The translations under genes and the position numbers were made by a program. Of a stretch of 64,000 bases of DNA, positions 55,231 to 64,000 are shown in pieces; position 1 is the stretch's first letter, and each line of letters starts with the position of its first letter. The stretch spans positions 2,728,001 through 2,792,000 of the forward strand of contig NZ_CP015579.1 of the NCBI RefSeq assembly GCF_002163585.1, read 5' to 3'. The notes beneath the pieces were generated by a model, which worked only from the letters and a program-made list of their open reading frames with translations, was not told the DNA's origin and made no database searches. This DNA comes from Tatumella citrea (GTDB lineage: Bacteria > Pseudomonadota > Gammaproteobacteria > Enterobacterales > Enterobacteriaceae).

Positions 55231-58200
55231 GATTTCTGGCGTTATTCATCTATCGCCCTGTTGCTACCTTGCTGGTTGCAGCGGCCATATTACTGGCGGG
55301 AATTTTGGGTTTTCGCCTGTTACCGGTCGCCGCTTTGCCGCAGGTCGATTTTCCGGCGATAGTGATTTCCGCCAGCATGCCCGGGGCTTCTGCTGAAACG
55401 ATGGCTGCATCAATCGCCACCCCACTCGAACGCTCACTTGGCAGGATTGCCGGTATCAGTGAAATGACCTCGATCAGTTCGCTGAGTAATACCCGGGTTA
55501 TTTTGATATTTGATTTAGACCGCGACATTAATGGTGCGGCCCGTGATGTTCAGGCAGCACTCAATGCTGCCCAAAGCCTGCTTCCTACCGGCATGCCTTC
55601 GCGACCTACTTACCGGAAAGCCAACCCTTCAGATGCACCGGTCATGATTCTGACCCTGACCTCCGATACCTACTCAAGAGGACAGTTGTATGACTACGCC
55701 ACAACCCGACTGGCTCAGTCGATATCTCAGATCGAGGGGGTCGGTGACGTCACTATCGGCGGAGGATCTCTGCCTGCGGTCCGGGTGGATGTGGATCCAC
55801 AGCAGCTGTTTAACCAGGGTGTTTCCCTTGAACAGGTTCGCACCGCCATCAGTAATGCCAATCAGAGGAGGCCGCAGGGTGCCATTGATGACGGAGATCA
55901 ACGCTGGCAGTTGGCCACCAATGATGCCCTGGATGATGCAGCCCACTACCGGCCACTGATTATTCATTATAAGCAAGGGGGAGCGGTCAGGCTGAGCGAT
56001 GTTGCCACCATTACCGATGATGTTCAGGACAGCAGGAATGCCGGGCTGAGTAATGGCAAACCCGCCATACTTATGATGGTGCGAAAAACCGCTGATGCTA
56101 ATGTGATTTCGACCGTCGACCGGATACGTGAGCGACTGCCTGAACTCCGGCAGGAGATTCCGGCAGCCATTCAGCTAAGTATTGCCCAGGATCGCTCTCC
56201 GACAATTCGTGCCTCGCTCAGCGAAGTCGAACACTCACTGATGATTGCCGTGGCACTGGTGATTCTGGTGGTCTTCTTTTTCCTGGGTTCAGCCAGAGCC
56301 ACCCTGATTCCGGCAGTCGTGGTGCCAGTATCACTGGTAGGTAGCTTTGCGGCGATGTACCTGTGTGGCTTCAGTCTGAATAATCTGTCGCTGATGGCAC
56401 TGACCATTGCCACCGGATTTGTCGTCGATGATGCCATTGTGGTACTTGAGAATATTGCCCGGCATGTTGAAGCGGGAATGAAACCGTTTAAAGCAGCAGT
56501 GACCGGTATGCGGGAAGTCGGATTTACCGTGATAGCCATGAGCTTGTCACTGGTGGCGGTATTTTTACCCCTGATGATGCTTGGGGGTCTGATTGGCCGT
56601 TTCTTTTCCGAATTCGCTATGACCCTGTCGGTCGCTATCCTTATTTCACTGTTTATTTCTCTGACACTGACACCCATGATGTGTGCCCGCCTCCTGCGGG
56701 TCACAGGTCAGCTGGCACCCGAACGGCGTAGTTTATTTCGCAGGATGACTGACCGTTTGCAGGCCGGTTATGCCCGTTCACTGAATCGCGTTTTGCACTA
56801 CCCGAAACTGACCCTGTGCGTGCTGCTTGCCACTGTTGCACTTAACGTCCTGCTGTTTATTACTATTCCTAAAACCTTTTTACCGGAACAGGATACCGGA
56901 AGGATCTCCGGGAGTATTGCGGCGGATCAGAGCATCTCGTTCCAGGCGATGCGCGGTAAACTGGCAGATTTTATGCGAATTGTCAGTGCCGATCCGGCTG
57001 TCGATAATGTGACTGGTTTTACCGGAGGCATGCGAACTAATAGTGGCTCGATGTATATCTCACTTAAGCCACTGGCTGAGCGGGATGTCAGCGCCAGGCA
57101 GGTGATCGACCGGCTGCGTACGGCACTGGCAAAAGAACCGGGAGCGCGGCTTTATTTAAGCCCGGTGCAGGATATCCGTACCGGCGGACGCGAATCGAAT
57201 GCCAGCTATCAGTACAGCCTGCTTTCCGATGATCTGCCGGCATTGCGTCAATGGTCGCCAGTGATCCTTAAAGCATTTCGCCAGTTACCTGAACTTACTG
57301 ATGTCAGTTCAGACCAGGAGGACAATGGGGGTGAGCTGCAACTGGTTTACGACCGTGCCACCATGGCAAAACTGGGAATTAATGTGGCTCAGGCCAATGC
57401 TCTGCTGAATGATGCGTTCGGACAGCGGCAGATTTCTACTATCTACCGGCCACTGAATCAGTATCGGGTCGTGATGGAAGTCGATCCCCGCTATACACGG
57501 GATGCCACTGCATTGTCGCAGATGTATCTGATTAATAATGAAGGAAAATCGATCCCACTGTCGCAGATAGCCCACTGGGAATCCGCCAATACCCCGATAT
57601 CAGTCAATCACCAGGGACTGTCGGCAGCGGCCACACTCTCCTTCAATCTGGCGGATGGCGTAGCCCTGTCACAGGCTTCTTCCGCCATCGAAACGACGAT
57701 GGTTCGTCTGGGTGTACCGTCGGATATTCGCGGAGAATTTGCCGGCGATGCCAAACTGTTCCGTCAGTCCCAGTCAAGCCAGCTGTGGCTGATTGTCGGG
57801 GCCATTGCAGCGGTCTATATTGTATTAGGAATGCTGTATGAGAGTTATATCCATCCGGTGACTATCCTCTCGACCTTGCCACCGGCCGGTGTCGGTGCTC
57901 TGGTGGCGTTACGGATTTTTGATACTCCTTTCAGCCTGATAGCCATGCTGGGGATTCTGCTGTTAATTGGTATCGTGAAAAAAAACGCCATCATGCTGGT
58001 AGATTTCGCCCTGGTGGCGGAGCGGGAAGCCAGGCTGACACCGCGTGAAGCCATCTATCAGGCCTGTCTGCTCAGGTTCCGTCCGATACTGATGACCACT
58101 CTGGCTGCACTGTTCGGAGCGCTGCCGTTGGTAGTGAGTTACGGGGATGGTGCCGAACTGCGACAACCGCTGGGAATTTCGATAGCCGGAGGGCTGATCA

Positions 58201-58298
58201 TCAGCCAGTTACTCACCCTGTACACCACCCCGGTCGTTTTTCTGATGATGGATAAGCTCAGAAAACGCAAGTCAGGGCCACAGGACCTTGTTTTATGA
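55227..58298 (+). CDS. mdtC: RND efflux pump subunit MdtC
   Basis: Second RND subunit of 1023 residues, partner of MdtB; in E. coli MdtC binds the drug while MdtB moves protons. The Asp pair is in [19 protein letters not shown] single in-frame gene, no break seen. Four-base overlaps with mdtB and mdtD show strict co-translation. Confidence 0.97.
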   Translation: MRFLALFIYRPVATLLVAAAILLAGILGFRLLPVAALPQVDFPAIVISASMPGASAETMAASIATPLERSLGRIAGISEMTSISSLSNTRVILIFDLDRDINGAARDVQAALNAAQSLLPTGMPSRPTYRKANPSDAPVMILTLTSDTYSRGQLYDYATTRLAQSISQIEGVGDVTIGGGSLPAVRVDVDPQQLFNQGVSLEQVRTAISNANQRRPQGAIDDGDQRWQLATNDALDDAAHYRPLIIHYKQGGAVRLSDVATITDDVQDSRNAGLSNGKPAILMMVRKTADANVISTVDRIRERLPELRQEIPAAIQLSIAQDRSPTIRASLSEVEHSLMIAVALVILVVFFFLGSARATLIPAVVVPVSLVGSFAAMYLCGFSLNNLSLMALTIATGFVVDDAIVVLENIARHVEAGMKPFKAAVTGMREVGFTVIAMSLSLVAVFLPLMMLGGLIGRFFSEFAMTLSVAILISLFISLTLTPMMCARLLRVTGQLAPERRSLFRRMTDRLQAGYARSLNRVLHYPKLTLCVLLATVALNVLLFITIPKTFLPEQDTGRISGSIAADQSISFQAMRGKLADFMRIVSADPAVDNVTGFTGGMRTNSGSMYISLKPLAERDVSARQVIDRLRTALAKEPGARLYLSPVQDIRTGGRESNASYQYSLLSDDLPALRQWSPVILKAFRQLPELTDVSSDQEDNGGELQLVYDRATMAKLGINVAQANALLNDAFGQRQISTIYRPLNQYRVVMEVDPRYTRDATALSQMYLINNEGKSIPLSQIAHWESANTPISVNHQGLSAAATLSFNLADGVALSQASSAIETTMVRLGVPSDIRGEFAGDAKLFRQSQSSQLWLIVGAIAAVYIVLGMLYESYIHPVTILSTLPPAGVGALVALRIFDTPFSLIAMLGILLLIGIVKKNAIMLVDFALVAEREARLTPREAIYQACLLRFRPILMTTLAALFGALPLVVSYGDGAELRQPLGISIAGGLIISQLLTLYTTPVVFLMMDKLRKRKSGPQDLVL

Positions 58299-59728
58299 GC
58301 AATGAAAACAGCGCAGACAGCGCACCACCAGCGACTTCGGTTCGCTGGCAATTATGGATAGTCGCTTTCGGCTTTTTTATGCAGTCGCTGGATACCACGA
58401 TTGTAAATACTGCACTGCCCTCTATGGCCAAAGCCCTGAATAACAGCCCGCTAAATATGCATATGGTTGTTGTCTCGTATGTGCTGACTGTGGCCATGAT
58501 GTTGCCGCTAAGTGGCTGGCTGGCAGACCGCTTCGGAGTGAGAAACGTTTTTTGTAGCGCCATTGTGCTGTTTACTCTCGGTTCTCTGTGCTGTGCCATT
58601 TCCGGTAATCTCGACCAGTTAATTTTATCGCGGGTGTTACAGGGGATTGGCGGTGCGATGATGGTGCCGGTTGGCCGTCTGACAGTTATGAAAATTGTGC
58701 CACGCTCCGAATATATGGCAGCCATGGCTTTTGTGACTCTGCCCGGCCAGCTCGGTCCAATGGCAGGCCCGACCGTAGGCGGGTTGCTGGTCGAATATGC
58801 CAGCTGGCACTGGATCTTTCTGATAAACCTGCCGGTGGGCATTGTCGGTACCATTGCTACCCTGAAACTATTGCCAAATTACAGTCTGCCCGGCCGTCGG
58901 TTTGATTTTCCGGGCTTTCTGATGCTGGCAATCGCCATGGCTGCACTGACCCTGGCACTGGAAAGCCACCAGTGGACTGCCAGCCATAATTTACTACTGG
59001 CGGTACTGCTGACCAGTGGTATTGGTTGCCTGATACTGTATCCCTGTTACGCCCGGCGCCGTGAAAATGCCCTGTTCAGTCTGGATTTATTTAAGAACCA
59101 CGTTTTTCGCATCGGGCTGATTGGCAGTATGGTGGCCAGGACCGGTAGTGGGATGTTGCCATTTACCATGCCACTGTTTCTGCAACTGGCTCTCGGATTT
59201 AGTCCGTTTCATGCCGGCCTGATGATGCTGCCGATGGTTGCCGGTAGTATGTTAATCAAACGGGTTGTGGTCAGGCTGGTGAACCAGGTAGGCTACCGGA
59301 TGGCACTGATCAGCTCGACGTTATTGCTTGGTCTGATTGTTCTGATGCTACCGGTGCTGATGAAATTTAACCTTATTTATATCCTGCCGTTGGTTCTGTT
59401 TATCCTGGGTGGTGTCAATTCTGTCCGGTTTACCACCATGAACACCCTGACGCTGAAAGAATTGCCGGATACTCTGGCCTCTTCGGGGAACAGCCTGTTG
59501 TCCATGGTGATGCAGCTCTCGATGAGTACCGGAGTGACCCTGGCCGGGCTGGCGATGGGAGCTTTTAGCCACCAGCAGTTAATGGATACCACGACACTTA
59601 GCCATACTTTTAGTTATCTCTGGGTAGCTATCGGTATTTTCCTCTGGCTGCCAATTGGGGTGTTCTGGCATATTCCACAGGATCTGAGCCGCAACAGTCT
59701 GTTAAAAAAAACAGGTAAACGCCGATGA
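58295..59728 (+). CDS. mdtD: MFS transporter MdtD (DHA2 type)
   Basis: A 14-TM major facilitator protein of 477 residues. Motif A-like [11 protein letters not shown], motif C-like segment [15 protein letters not shown] and the N-terminal [15 protein letters not shown] are clear. It belongs to the operon but is not essential for MdtABC efflux in E. coli, and a role in iron-citrate export has been proposed there. Confidence 0.93.
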   Translation: MSNENSADSAPPATSVRWQLWIVAFGFFMQSLDTTIVNTALPSMAKALNNSPLNMHMVVVSYVLTVAMMLPLSGWLADRFGVRNVFCSAIVLFTLGSLCCAISGNLDQLILSRVLQGIGGAMMVPVGRLTVMKIVPRSEYMAAMAFVTLPGQLGPMAGPTVGGLLVEYASWHWIFLINLPVGIVGTIATLKLLPNYSLPGRRFDFPGFLMLAIAMAALTLALESHQWTASHNLLLAVLLTSGIGCLILYPCYARRRENALFSLDLFKNHVFRIGLIGSMVARTGSGMLPFTMPLFLQLALGFSPFHAGLMMLPMVAGSMLIKRVVVRLVNQVGYRMALISSTLLLGLIVLMLPVLMKFNLIYILPLVLFILGGVNSVRFTTMNTLTLKELPDTLASSGNSLLSMVMQLSMSTGVTLAGLAMGAFSHQQLMDTTTLSHTFSYLWVAIGIFLWLPIGVFWHIPQDLSRNSLLKKTGKRR

Positions 59729-61119
59729 AAAGCCGCTGGACGTTTAATATCGGTAGCAAGCTGTTTGTCACTATTTTTGGCACCTGCCTGCTGGTACTGG
59801 TAACCATGCACTGGGCCGTCAGACTCAGTTTTGAACACGGGTTTGTTGACTATATTCGTGAAAGCAATGAGCAGCGATTAAACCTGCTGAGTGAAGCGCT
59901 GGCCGAACAGTACCAACAGCACGGCAACTGGACATTTCTTAGAAATAACAACCGGATCATCTACTCCCTGTTACGTTCACTGGAACAAAATCAGCAGCAG
60001 GGTAACTATCCGCGTCCCGGCTGGCGAACACCATTCTGGATAGTTGATCTTCAACACCGGGTACTGATAGGGCCGCGGGAGAGTATGCCCTATGAACGGG
60101 TCGAGCATCCGATTATCACTACCGATGGCAAAACAGTGGGCTGGGTATTAGGTTCTCCGCCGGAACAACTTACCCGCAGTACAGATATCAATTTTGATCG
60201 TCAGCAAAAAAGAGCCAGCTGGATCATCGTCGGGCTGACTACCCTGCTGGCTGCCATTGTCACCTGGCTGCTGGCGCGTGGCTTACTGGCACCGGTGAAA
60301 CGACTGGTAAATGGCACACATCAGCTGGCAGCCGGACAACTGACCACCAGGGTTGAAGTAACCAGTCAGGATGAACTTGGTCAGCTGGCACGAGATTTTA
60401 ATCAGCTGGCAGAGTCTTTAGAAAAAACTGAAACCAACCGGCGGGCATTTATGGCGGATATTTCCCATGAACTGCGCACTCCGCTGGCCATACTGCAGGG
60501 GGAACTGGAGGCGATACAGGACGGAGTCAGGCGCATGACGCCCGAAGCTCTGCAGTCACTGCAAAGTGAAGTGATGATTCTGAAAAAAATGGTCGATGAT
60601 CTGCACCAGCTGGCACTGTCAGATGCAGGCGCATTGCGTTATCAGATGATGAACTGCGATTTAACTGAACTGCTAAACCATGTAACTACCGCTTTTCAGC
60701 AACGTTTTGAGGCTGCAGGGCTCACGCTGACCTGCGACTGCCCGCATCAGGCACCGTTTTATGGTGATATTAACCGACTGAGTCAGCTATGCCATAACCT
60801 GCTGGAAAACAGCCTGCGCTATACCCATGCTCCGGGGGAACTGAGCGTGACGCTATCCGCACAATCGAACGGCTGGTATTTAGAATTCTCTGACAGCGCC
60901 CCCGGTCTGACCGACGAACAGCAGCAACATATCTTTGACAGATTTTATCGCGCGGAAAACTCCCGCAACCGTGCCAGTGGCGGCTCCGGATTAGGTCTGG
61001 CCATTTGCCGTGCCATCACCGATGCCCATAAGGGCGAAATTAGCTGTCAGCACTCAGCCGTTGGAGGTGTTACTATCAGACTGAAGCTCCCTTTCACTAC
61101 TGACAGGCCGGACTCATGA
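59725..61119 (+). CDS. baeS: Envelope-stress sensor histidine kinase BaeS
   Basis: Inner-membrane kinase of 464 residues. Two membrane helices frame a periplasmic domain of about 135 residues; a HAMP domain (about 188-240) follows. H-box [20 protein letters not shown] contains the phospho-His; N-box ([12 protein letters not shown]), G-boxes ([22 protein letters not shown]) are complete. Signals include indole, flavonoids and misfolded envelope proteins in E. coli. Confidence 0.96.
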   Translation: MKSRWTFNIGSKLFVTIFGTCLLVLVTMHWAVRLSFEHGFVDYIRESNEQRLNLLSEALAEQYQQHGNWTFLRNNNRIIYSLLRSLEQNQQQGNYPRPGWRTPFWIVDLQHRVLIGPRESMPYERVEHPIITTDGKTVGWVLGSPPEQLTRSTDINFDRQQKRASWIIVGLTTLLAAIVTWLLARGLLAPVKRLVNGTHQLAAGQLTTRVEVTSQDELGQLARDFNQLAESLEKTETNRRAFMADISHELRTPLAILQGELEAIQDGVRRMTPEALQSLQSEVMILKKMVDDLHQLALSDAGALRYQMMNCDLTELLNHVTTAFQQRFEAAGLTLTCDCPHQAPFYGDINRLSQLCHNLLENSLRYTHAPGELSVTLSAQSNGWYLEFSDSAPGLTDEQQQHIFDRFYRAENSRNRASGGSGLGLAICRAITDAHKGEISCQHSAVGGVTIRLKLPFTTDRPDS

Positions 61120-61829
61120 CCGAAGAGAAACTTTCAGCAAGGATTATGGTAGTAGAAGATGAACCGAAACTGGCGCAGTTGCTGGTAGATTACCTGGAAG
61201 CCGCGGGCTATCAGGTAACTGTCGTTTCACGGGGTGATGTGGTTATCCCTCAGGTCCGGGAATTCCCGCCGGATCTGATGATTCTCGATTTAATGTTACC
61301 GGGCAAAGACGGATTAAGTATTTGCCGTGAGTTGCGCCAGTTTTCCGACCTGCCAGTGATTATGCTGACTGCCCGCAGTGAAGAAATCGATCGCCTGCTT
61401 GGGCTAGAAATCGGTGCCGATGATTACGTCTGCAAACCTTTCAGTCCGCGCGAAGTCGTCGCCCGGGTCAAAATCATTCTTCGTCGCTGCCTGGCTCGTC
61501 GTGATGAGTTGCCTTCTGAAAATATTCCGGGGCTGGAAATTGATACCGGTCGTTTTCAGGTCAGCTGGGATAACCAGCCAATAGAACTGACTCCGGCAGA
61601 ATTCAGGTTGCTGAAAACATTGTCACAGGAACCCGGCAAAGTCTTTACCCGTGAGCAATTGTTAAACCTGTTATATGACGATTACCGCGTAGTGACCGAC
61701 AGGACTATCGACAGTCATATTAAGAACCTGCGCCGCAAACTGGAAAATATGGACAGCGAGCAAACCTTTATCCGTGCGGTTTATGGCATCGGATATCGCT
61801 GGGATACCCATAAAAGCAGACTGCACTGA
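61116..61829 (+). CDS. baeR: Response regulator BaeR (OmpR family)
   Basis: Receiver domain with phospho-Asp in [13 protein letters not shown] and the Lys in [12 protein letters not shown]-terminal winged helix ([34 protein letters not shown]). 237 residues. It ends the mdtABCD-baeSR operon and activates its own promoter in E. coli. Confidence 0.96.
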   Translation: MTEEKLSARIMVVEDEPKLAQLLVDYLEAAGYQVTVVSRGDVVIPQVREFPPDLMILDLMLPGKDGLSICRELRQFSDLPVIMLTARSEEIDRLLGLEIGADDYVCKPFSPREVVARVKIILRRCLARRDELPSENIPGLEIDTGRFQVSWDNQPIELTPAEFRLLKTLSQEPGKVFTREQLLNLLYDDYRVVTDRTIDSHIKNLRRKLENMDSEQTFIRAVYGIGYRWDTHKSRLH

Positions 61830-61964
61830 TAAGCGTTTTAGCAGCAGAAGTGATTTACATCCCTGCACTGCCCCTCTACAATTCCCCTTCATTTTGTAGG
61901 GTCGAATTTTTTCGGCTCTGACAACACCCTGTGCGGGTGTCCTGACCTGATATCAGAAACGAGA

Positions 61965-63347
61965 ATGACCATGTTTAAGCCTGAACTTCTTTCCCCTGCC
62001 GGTACCCTGAAAAACATGCGCTATGCTTTTGCTTATGGGGCCGACGCCGTCTATGCCGGGCAGCCACGTTATAGTCTGCGGGTTCGCAATAACGAATTCA
62101 GCCATGAGAATCTGCGCCAGGGAATTCAGGAGGCTCACGCACTGGGCAAACGCTTCTATGTGGTGGTGAATATTGCTCCGCATAATGCCAAACTAAAAAC
62201 CTTTATCCGTGACCTGCAACCAGTGGTAGATATGCAGCCTGACGCATTGATCATGTCTGATCCCGGGCTGATTATGCTGGTTCGCGAGGCTTTTCCTGAA
62301 ATGGACATCCACCTGTCGGTTCAGGCAAATGCCGTCAACTGGGCGACCGTGAGATTCTGGAAGCAGTTGGGACTGAGCCGTGTCATTTTGTCCCGAGAAC
62401 TTTCTCTGGAAGAAATCGAAGAAATCCGCAACCAGGTGCCAGAGATGGAACTGGAAGTTTTCGTTCATGGCGCATTATGCATGGCCTATTCCGGACGTTG
62501 CCTGCTTTCGGGGTATCTGAATAAACGCGATCCGAATCAGGGCACCTGCACCAATGCCTGCCGCTGGGATTATCAGGTTCAGGAAGGAAAAGAAGATAAC
62601 GTCGGCAATATTGTGGAAAAATACCAGCCCATTCCGGTACAGCAGGTTGAGCCCACTCTTGGCAGCGGTCCGGTCACCGACAAAGTGTTTCTGATCACCG
62701 AGAAAATGCGGCCTGAAGAGCCGATGAGTGCTTTCGAAGACGAACATGGCACTTATATTATGAACTCTAAAGATCTGCGCGCCGTTGCCCATGTGGAGCG
62801 GCTGAGCCAGATGGGAGTTCATTCGCTCAAAATTGAAGGACGCACTAAATCATTCTATTACTGTGCCCGCACAGCCCAGGTTTATCGTAAAGCGATTGAT
62901 GACGCTGCGGCCGGTAAACCTTTCGATCCATCGTTGCTGGATACCCTGGAGGGGCTGGCTCATCGTGGTTATACCGAGGGATTTCTTCGCCGCCATACCC
63001 ATGACAGCTACCAGAATTATCAGCAAGGATACTCGGTCTCAGACCGCCAACAGTTTGTCGGAGAATTTACCGGACAACGCCGTGAAGACTATGTAGAAGT
63101 CGCGGTAAAAAATAAATTTTTGCTGAATGATAGTCTGGAAATCATGACCCCTGCAGGCAATCTGACATTCACGCTGGATGAAATGCTGAACAGCAAAAAT
63201 CAGCCAACAGACGTTGCCCCGGGCGATGGACATAAAGTCTGGATGCGGGTACCTCAGGATATCAACCTTGAATATGCCCTGTTATTACGTAACCTGCCGG
63301 TTGGAGCGACTACCCAGGCTCCACACGCGTCAGCCGTGCAGGCATAA
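61965..63347 (+). CDS. trhP: tRNA uridine-34 5-hydroxylation protein TrhP (U32 peptidase family)
   Basis: Also known as YegQ. Needs prephenate and an iron-sulfur cluster to form 5-hydroxyuridine at tRNA wobble positions, in partial overlap with TrhO. 460 residues. The U32 signature EVFVHGALCMAYSGRCLLSG and the Cys-rich QGTCTNACRWDY are in place. Start at ATG 61965 or ATG 61971 (MFKPELLSPAG), the latter matching the E. coli N-terminus. Follows baeR with its own upstream region. Confidence 0.95.
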   Translation: MTMFKPELLSPAGTLKNMRYAFAYGADAVYAGQPRYSLRVRNNEFSHENLRQGIQEAHALGKRFYVVVNIAPHNAKLKTFIRDLQPVVDMQPDALIMSDPGLIMLVREAFPEMDIHLSVQANAVNWATVRFWKQLGLSRVILSRELSLEEIEEIRNQVPEMELEVFVHGALCMAYSGRCLLSGYLNKRDPNQGTCTNACRWDYQVQEGKEDNVGNIVEKYQPIPVQQVEPTLGSGPVTDKVFLITEKMRPEEPMSAFEDEHGTYIMNSKDLRAVAHVERLSQMGVHSLKIEGRTKSFYYCARTAQVYRKAIDDAAAGKPFDPSLLDTLEGLAHRGYTEGFLRRHTHDSYQNYQQGYSVSDRQQFVGEFTGQRREDYVEVAVKNKFLLNDSLEIMTPAGNLTFTLDEMLNSKNQPTDVAPGDGHKVWMRVPQDINLEYALLLRNLPVGATTQAPHASAVQA

Positions 63348-63420
63348 GTTTCGCTATTTAGAATCTGATCACAGTTATCCGTCATTACAGTGGTTACAAT
63401 TATCACACTATAACGAAGGA

Positions 63421-63489
63421 TAAAGATTCTCTGATTACCTCAGAATCCACCTCATTCGCCCGCCTGGCCCCCCTGGCGGGTTTTCTTTT
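63421..63489 (+). ncRNA. Candidate CyaR-like small RNA
   Basis: Between trhP and yegS lies a promoter-like TTACAG (63385-63390) and TATAAC (63409-63414). They are followed by a stem-loop (GATTCT/AGAATC, 63425-63446), an unpaired CCACCTC (63447-63453) and an intrinsic terminator with CCCGCC/GGCGGG arms (63459-63464, 63475-63480) and a T tract. E. coli CyaR (RyeE) lies just downstream of yegQ and has the same plan, with an ACCACCUCCUU seed that blocks ribosome-binding sites. Overall primary sequence conservation looks low outside the seed, so this is a proposal. Confidence 0.55.
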
Positions 63490-63570
63490 ATCTGAGTTTC
63501 CCCGCTGCGGCAACCCACGGTTTTATGGTATAAATTCCGTTAATTCGCATGTCTTTTCAGGAACAGACGC

Positions 63571-64000
63571 ATGAAATCCAGCAGTAAAGCCATGCTCATA
63601 GTCAACGGCAAAAGTGCTGCCGATGAATTCCTGCGCCAGGCTGTTTATCAGCTGCGGGATGAAGGGCATCAGATTGATGTCCGTGTTACCTGGGAACAGG
63701 GTGATATTAGTCGTTTTCTGGAAGAAGCCTGTTCAATTCAGGCCGATACTGTGATTGCTGCCGGTGGTGATGGAACGGTGAATGAGCTGGTTACTGCACT
63801 GGCAAAACTTGCCGTGGAGGCTCGTCCGCTGCTCGGAATATTGCCTCTTGGCACCGCCAACGATTTTGCCCGCTCCGCGGCAATTCCGGAATCCACACAA
63901 GCCGCTTTGCGGCTGGCTTTACAGGGCGACGTGTCGGCTGTCGACCTGGTGAAAGTGAATGAGCAACGTTATTTTATCAATATGGCAACCGGTGGATTTG
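63571..64000 (+). CDS. yegS: Lipid kinase YegS (3' end outside window)
   Basis: The first 143 codons of a diacylglycerol-kinase-family protein; the frame stays open to the window end. The nucleotide-binding GGDGTVNE (residues 65-72) and the downstream LGILPLGTANDFARS are diagnostic of the family. E. coli YegS phosphorylates phosphatidylglycerol in vitro. A TATAAA-like box near 63527-63534 may serve as its -10. Confidence 0.93.
   Translation, partial: MKSSSKAMLIVNGKSAADEFLRQAVYQLRDEGHQIDVRVTWEQGDISRFLEEACSIQADTVIAAGGDGTVNELVTALAKLAVEARPLLGILPLGTANDFARSAAIPESTQAALRLALQGDVSAVDLVKVNEQRYFINMATGGF

Noticed and set aside
52099-58298. mdtB and mdtC as a recent duplication
   Set aside because: Both are conserved, ancient paralogs that form one heteromeric pump in many enterobacteria.

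Overview
The window is chromosomal DNA of an Enterobacterales bacterium. Core genes lie in the familiar enterobacterial order (sbcB, plaP, yeeZ, hisLGDCBHAFI, gnd, O-antigen genes, galE, galF, asmA, dcd, udk, yegD, mdtABCD-baeSR, trhP/yegQ, yegS) and their products are close to the E. coli proteins. The exact genus cannot be read from the sequence. The galF-galE arrangement and the absence of wza-wca, ugd and wzz here would fit an Erwiniaceae-like member (Pantoea/Tatumella relatives), but that is inference.

Layout. (1) 1-~6.6 kb: the int-proximal arm of a prophage, running off the left edge, with a Rad52-type annealase, SSB, a run of small early genes with overlapping starts, two reverse-strand cargo genes, an AlpA-type excisionase and a P4-like tyrosine integrase next to sbcB. 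(2) 6.7-10.8 kb: sbcB, the putrescine importer plaP and yeeZ. (3) 10.9-18.3 kb: the complete histidine operon with leader peptide (six consecutive His codons) and attenuator. (4) 18.3-26.2 kb: an accessory block with a LysR regulator and divergent flavodoxin-fold oxidoreductase, an RpiR regulator with a beta-glucoside PTS permease and a GH1 6-phospho-glucosidase, and an orphan periplasmic binding protein with an AstE/aspartoacylase-like hydrolase. (5) 26.2-45 kb: gnd and, on the minus strand, an O-antigen locus. (6) 45.3-64 kb: asmA, dcd, udk, a PAP2 phosphatase, yegD, the mdtABCD-baeSR efflux operon, trhP, a candidate small RNA and the start of yegS.

The O-antigen locus is the main interest. 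From manC leftwards it reads manC-manB-wzm-wzt-wbdD-wbdA-wbdB-wbdC, the gene order of the E. coli O8/O9/O9a polymannose loci. ManC and ManB make GDP-mannose. WbdC and WbdB prime the chain and WbdA polymerises it. WbdD caps it with phosphate and methyl groups and so stops growth. Wzm/Wzt, whose Wzt carries a C-terminal carbohydrate-binding domain, export the capped chain. WbdD has a kinase as well as a methyltransferase domain, which points to the O9/O9a type rather than O8. An exact ops element (the RfaH recruitment site, core of JUMPstart) lies about 60 bases upstream of manC. Between this operon and galE sits a second Wzm/Wzt-like ABC exporter without any glycosyltransferase, flanked by two long AT-rich non-coding stretches.

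Other points worth a check: a stop at codon 2 of the oxidoreductase gene, a Gln in place of the GH1 catalytic acid/base Glu, a probable CyaR-like sRNA after trhP, and a perfect 12-bp hairpin just before wbdB.
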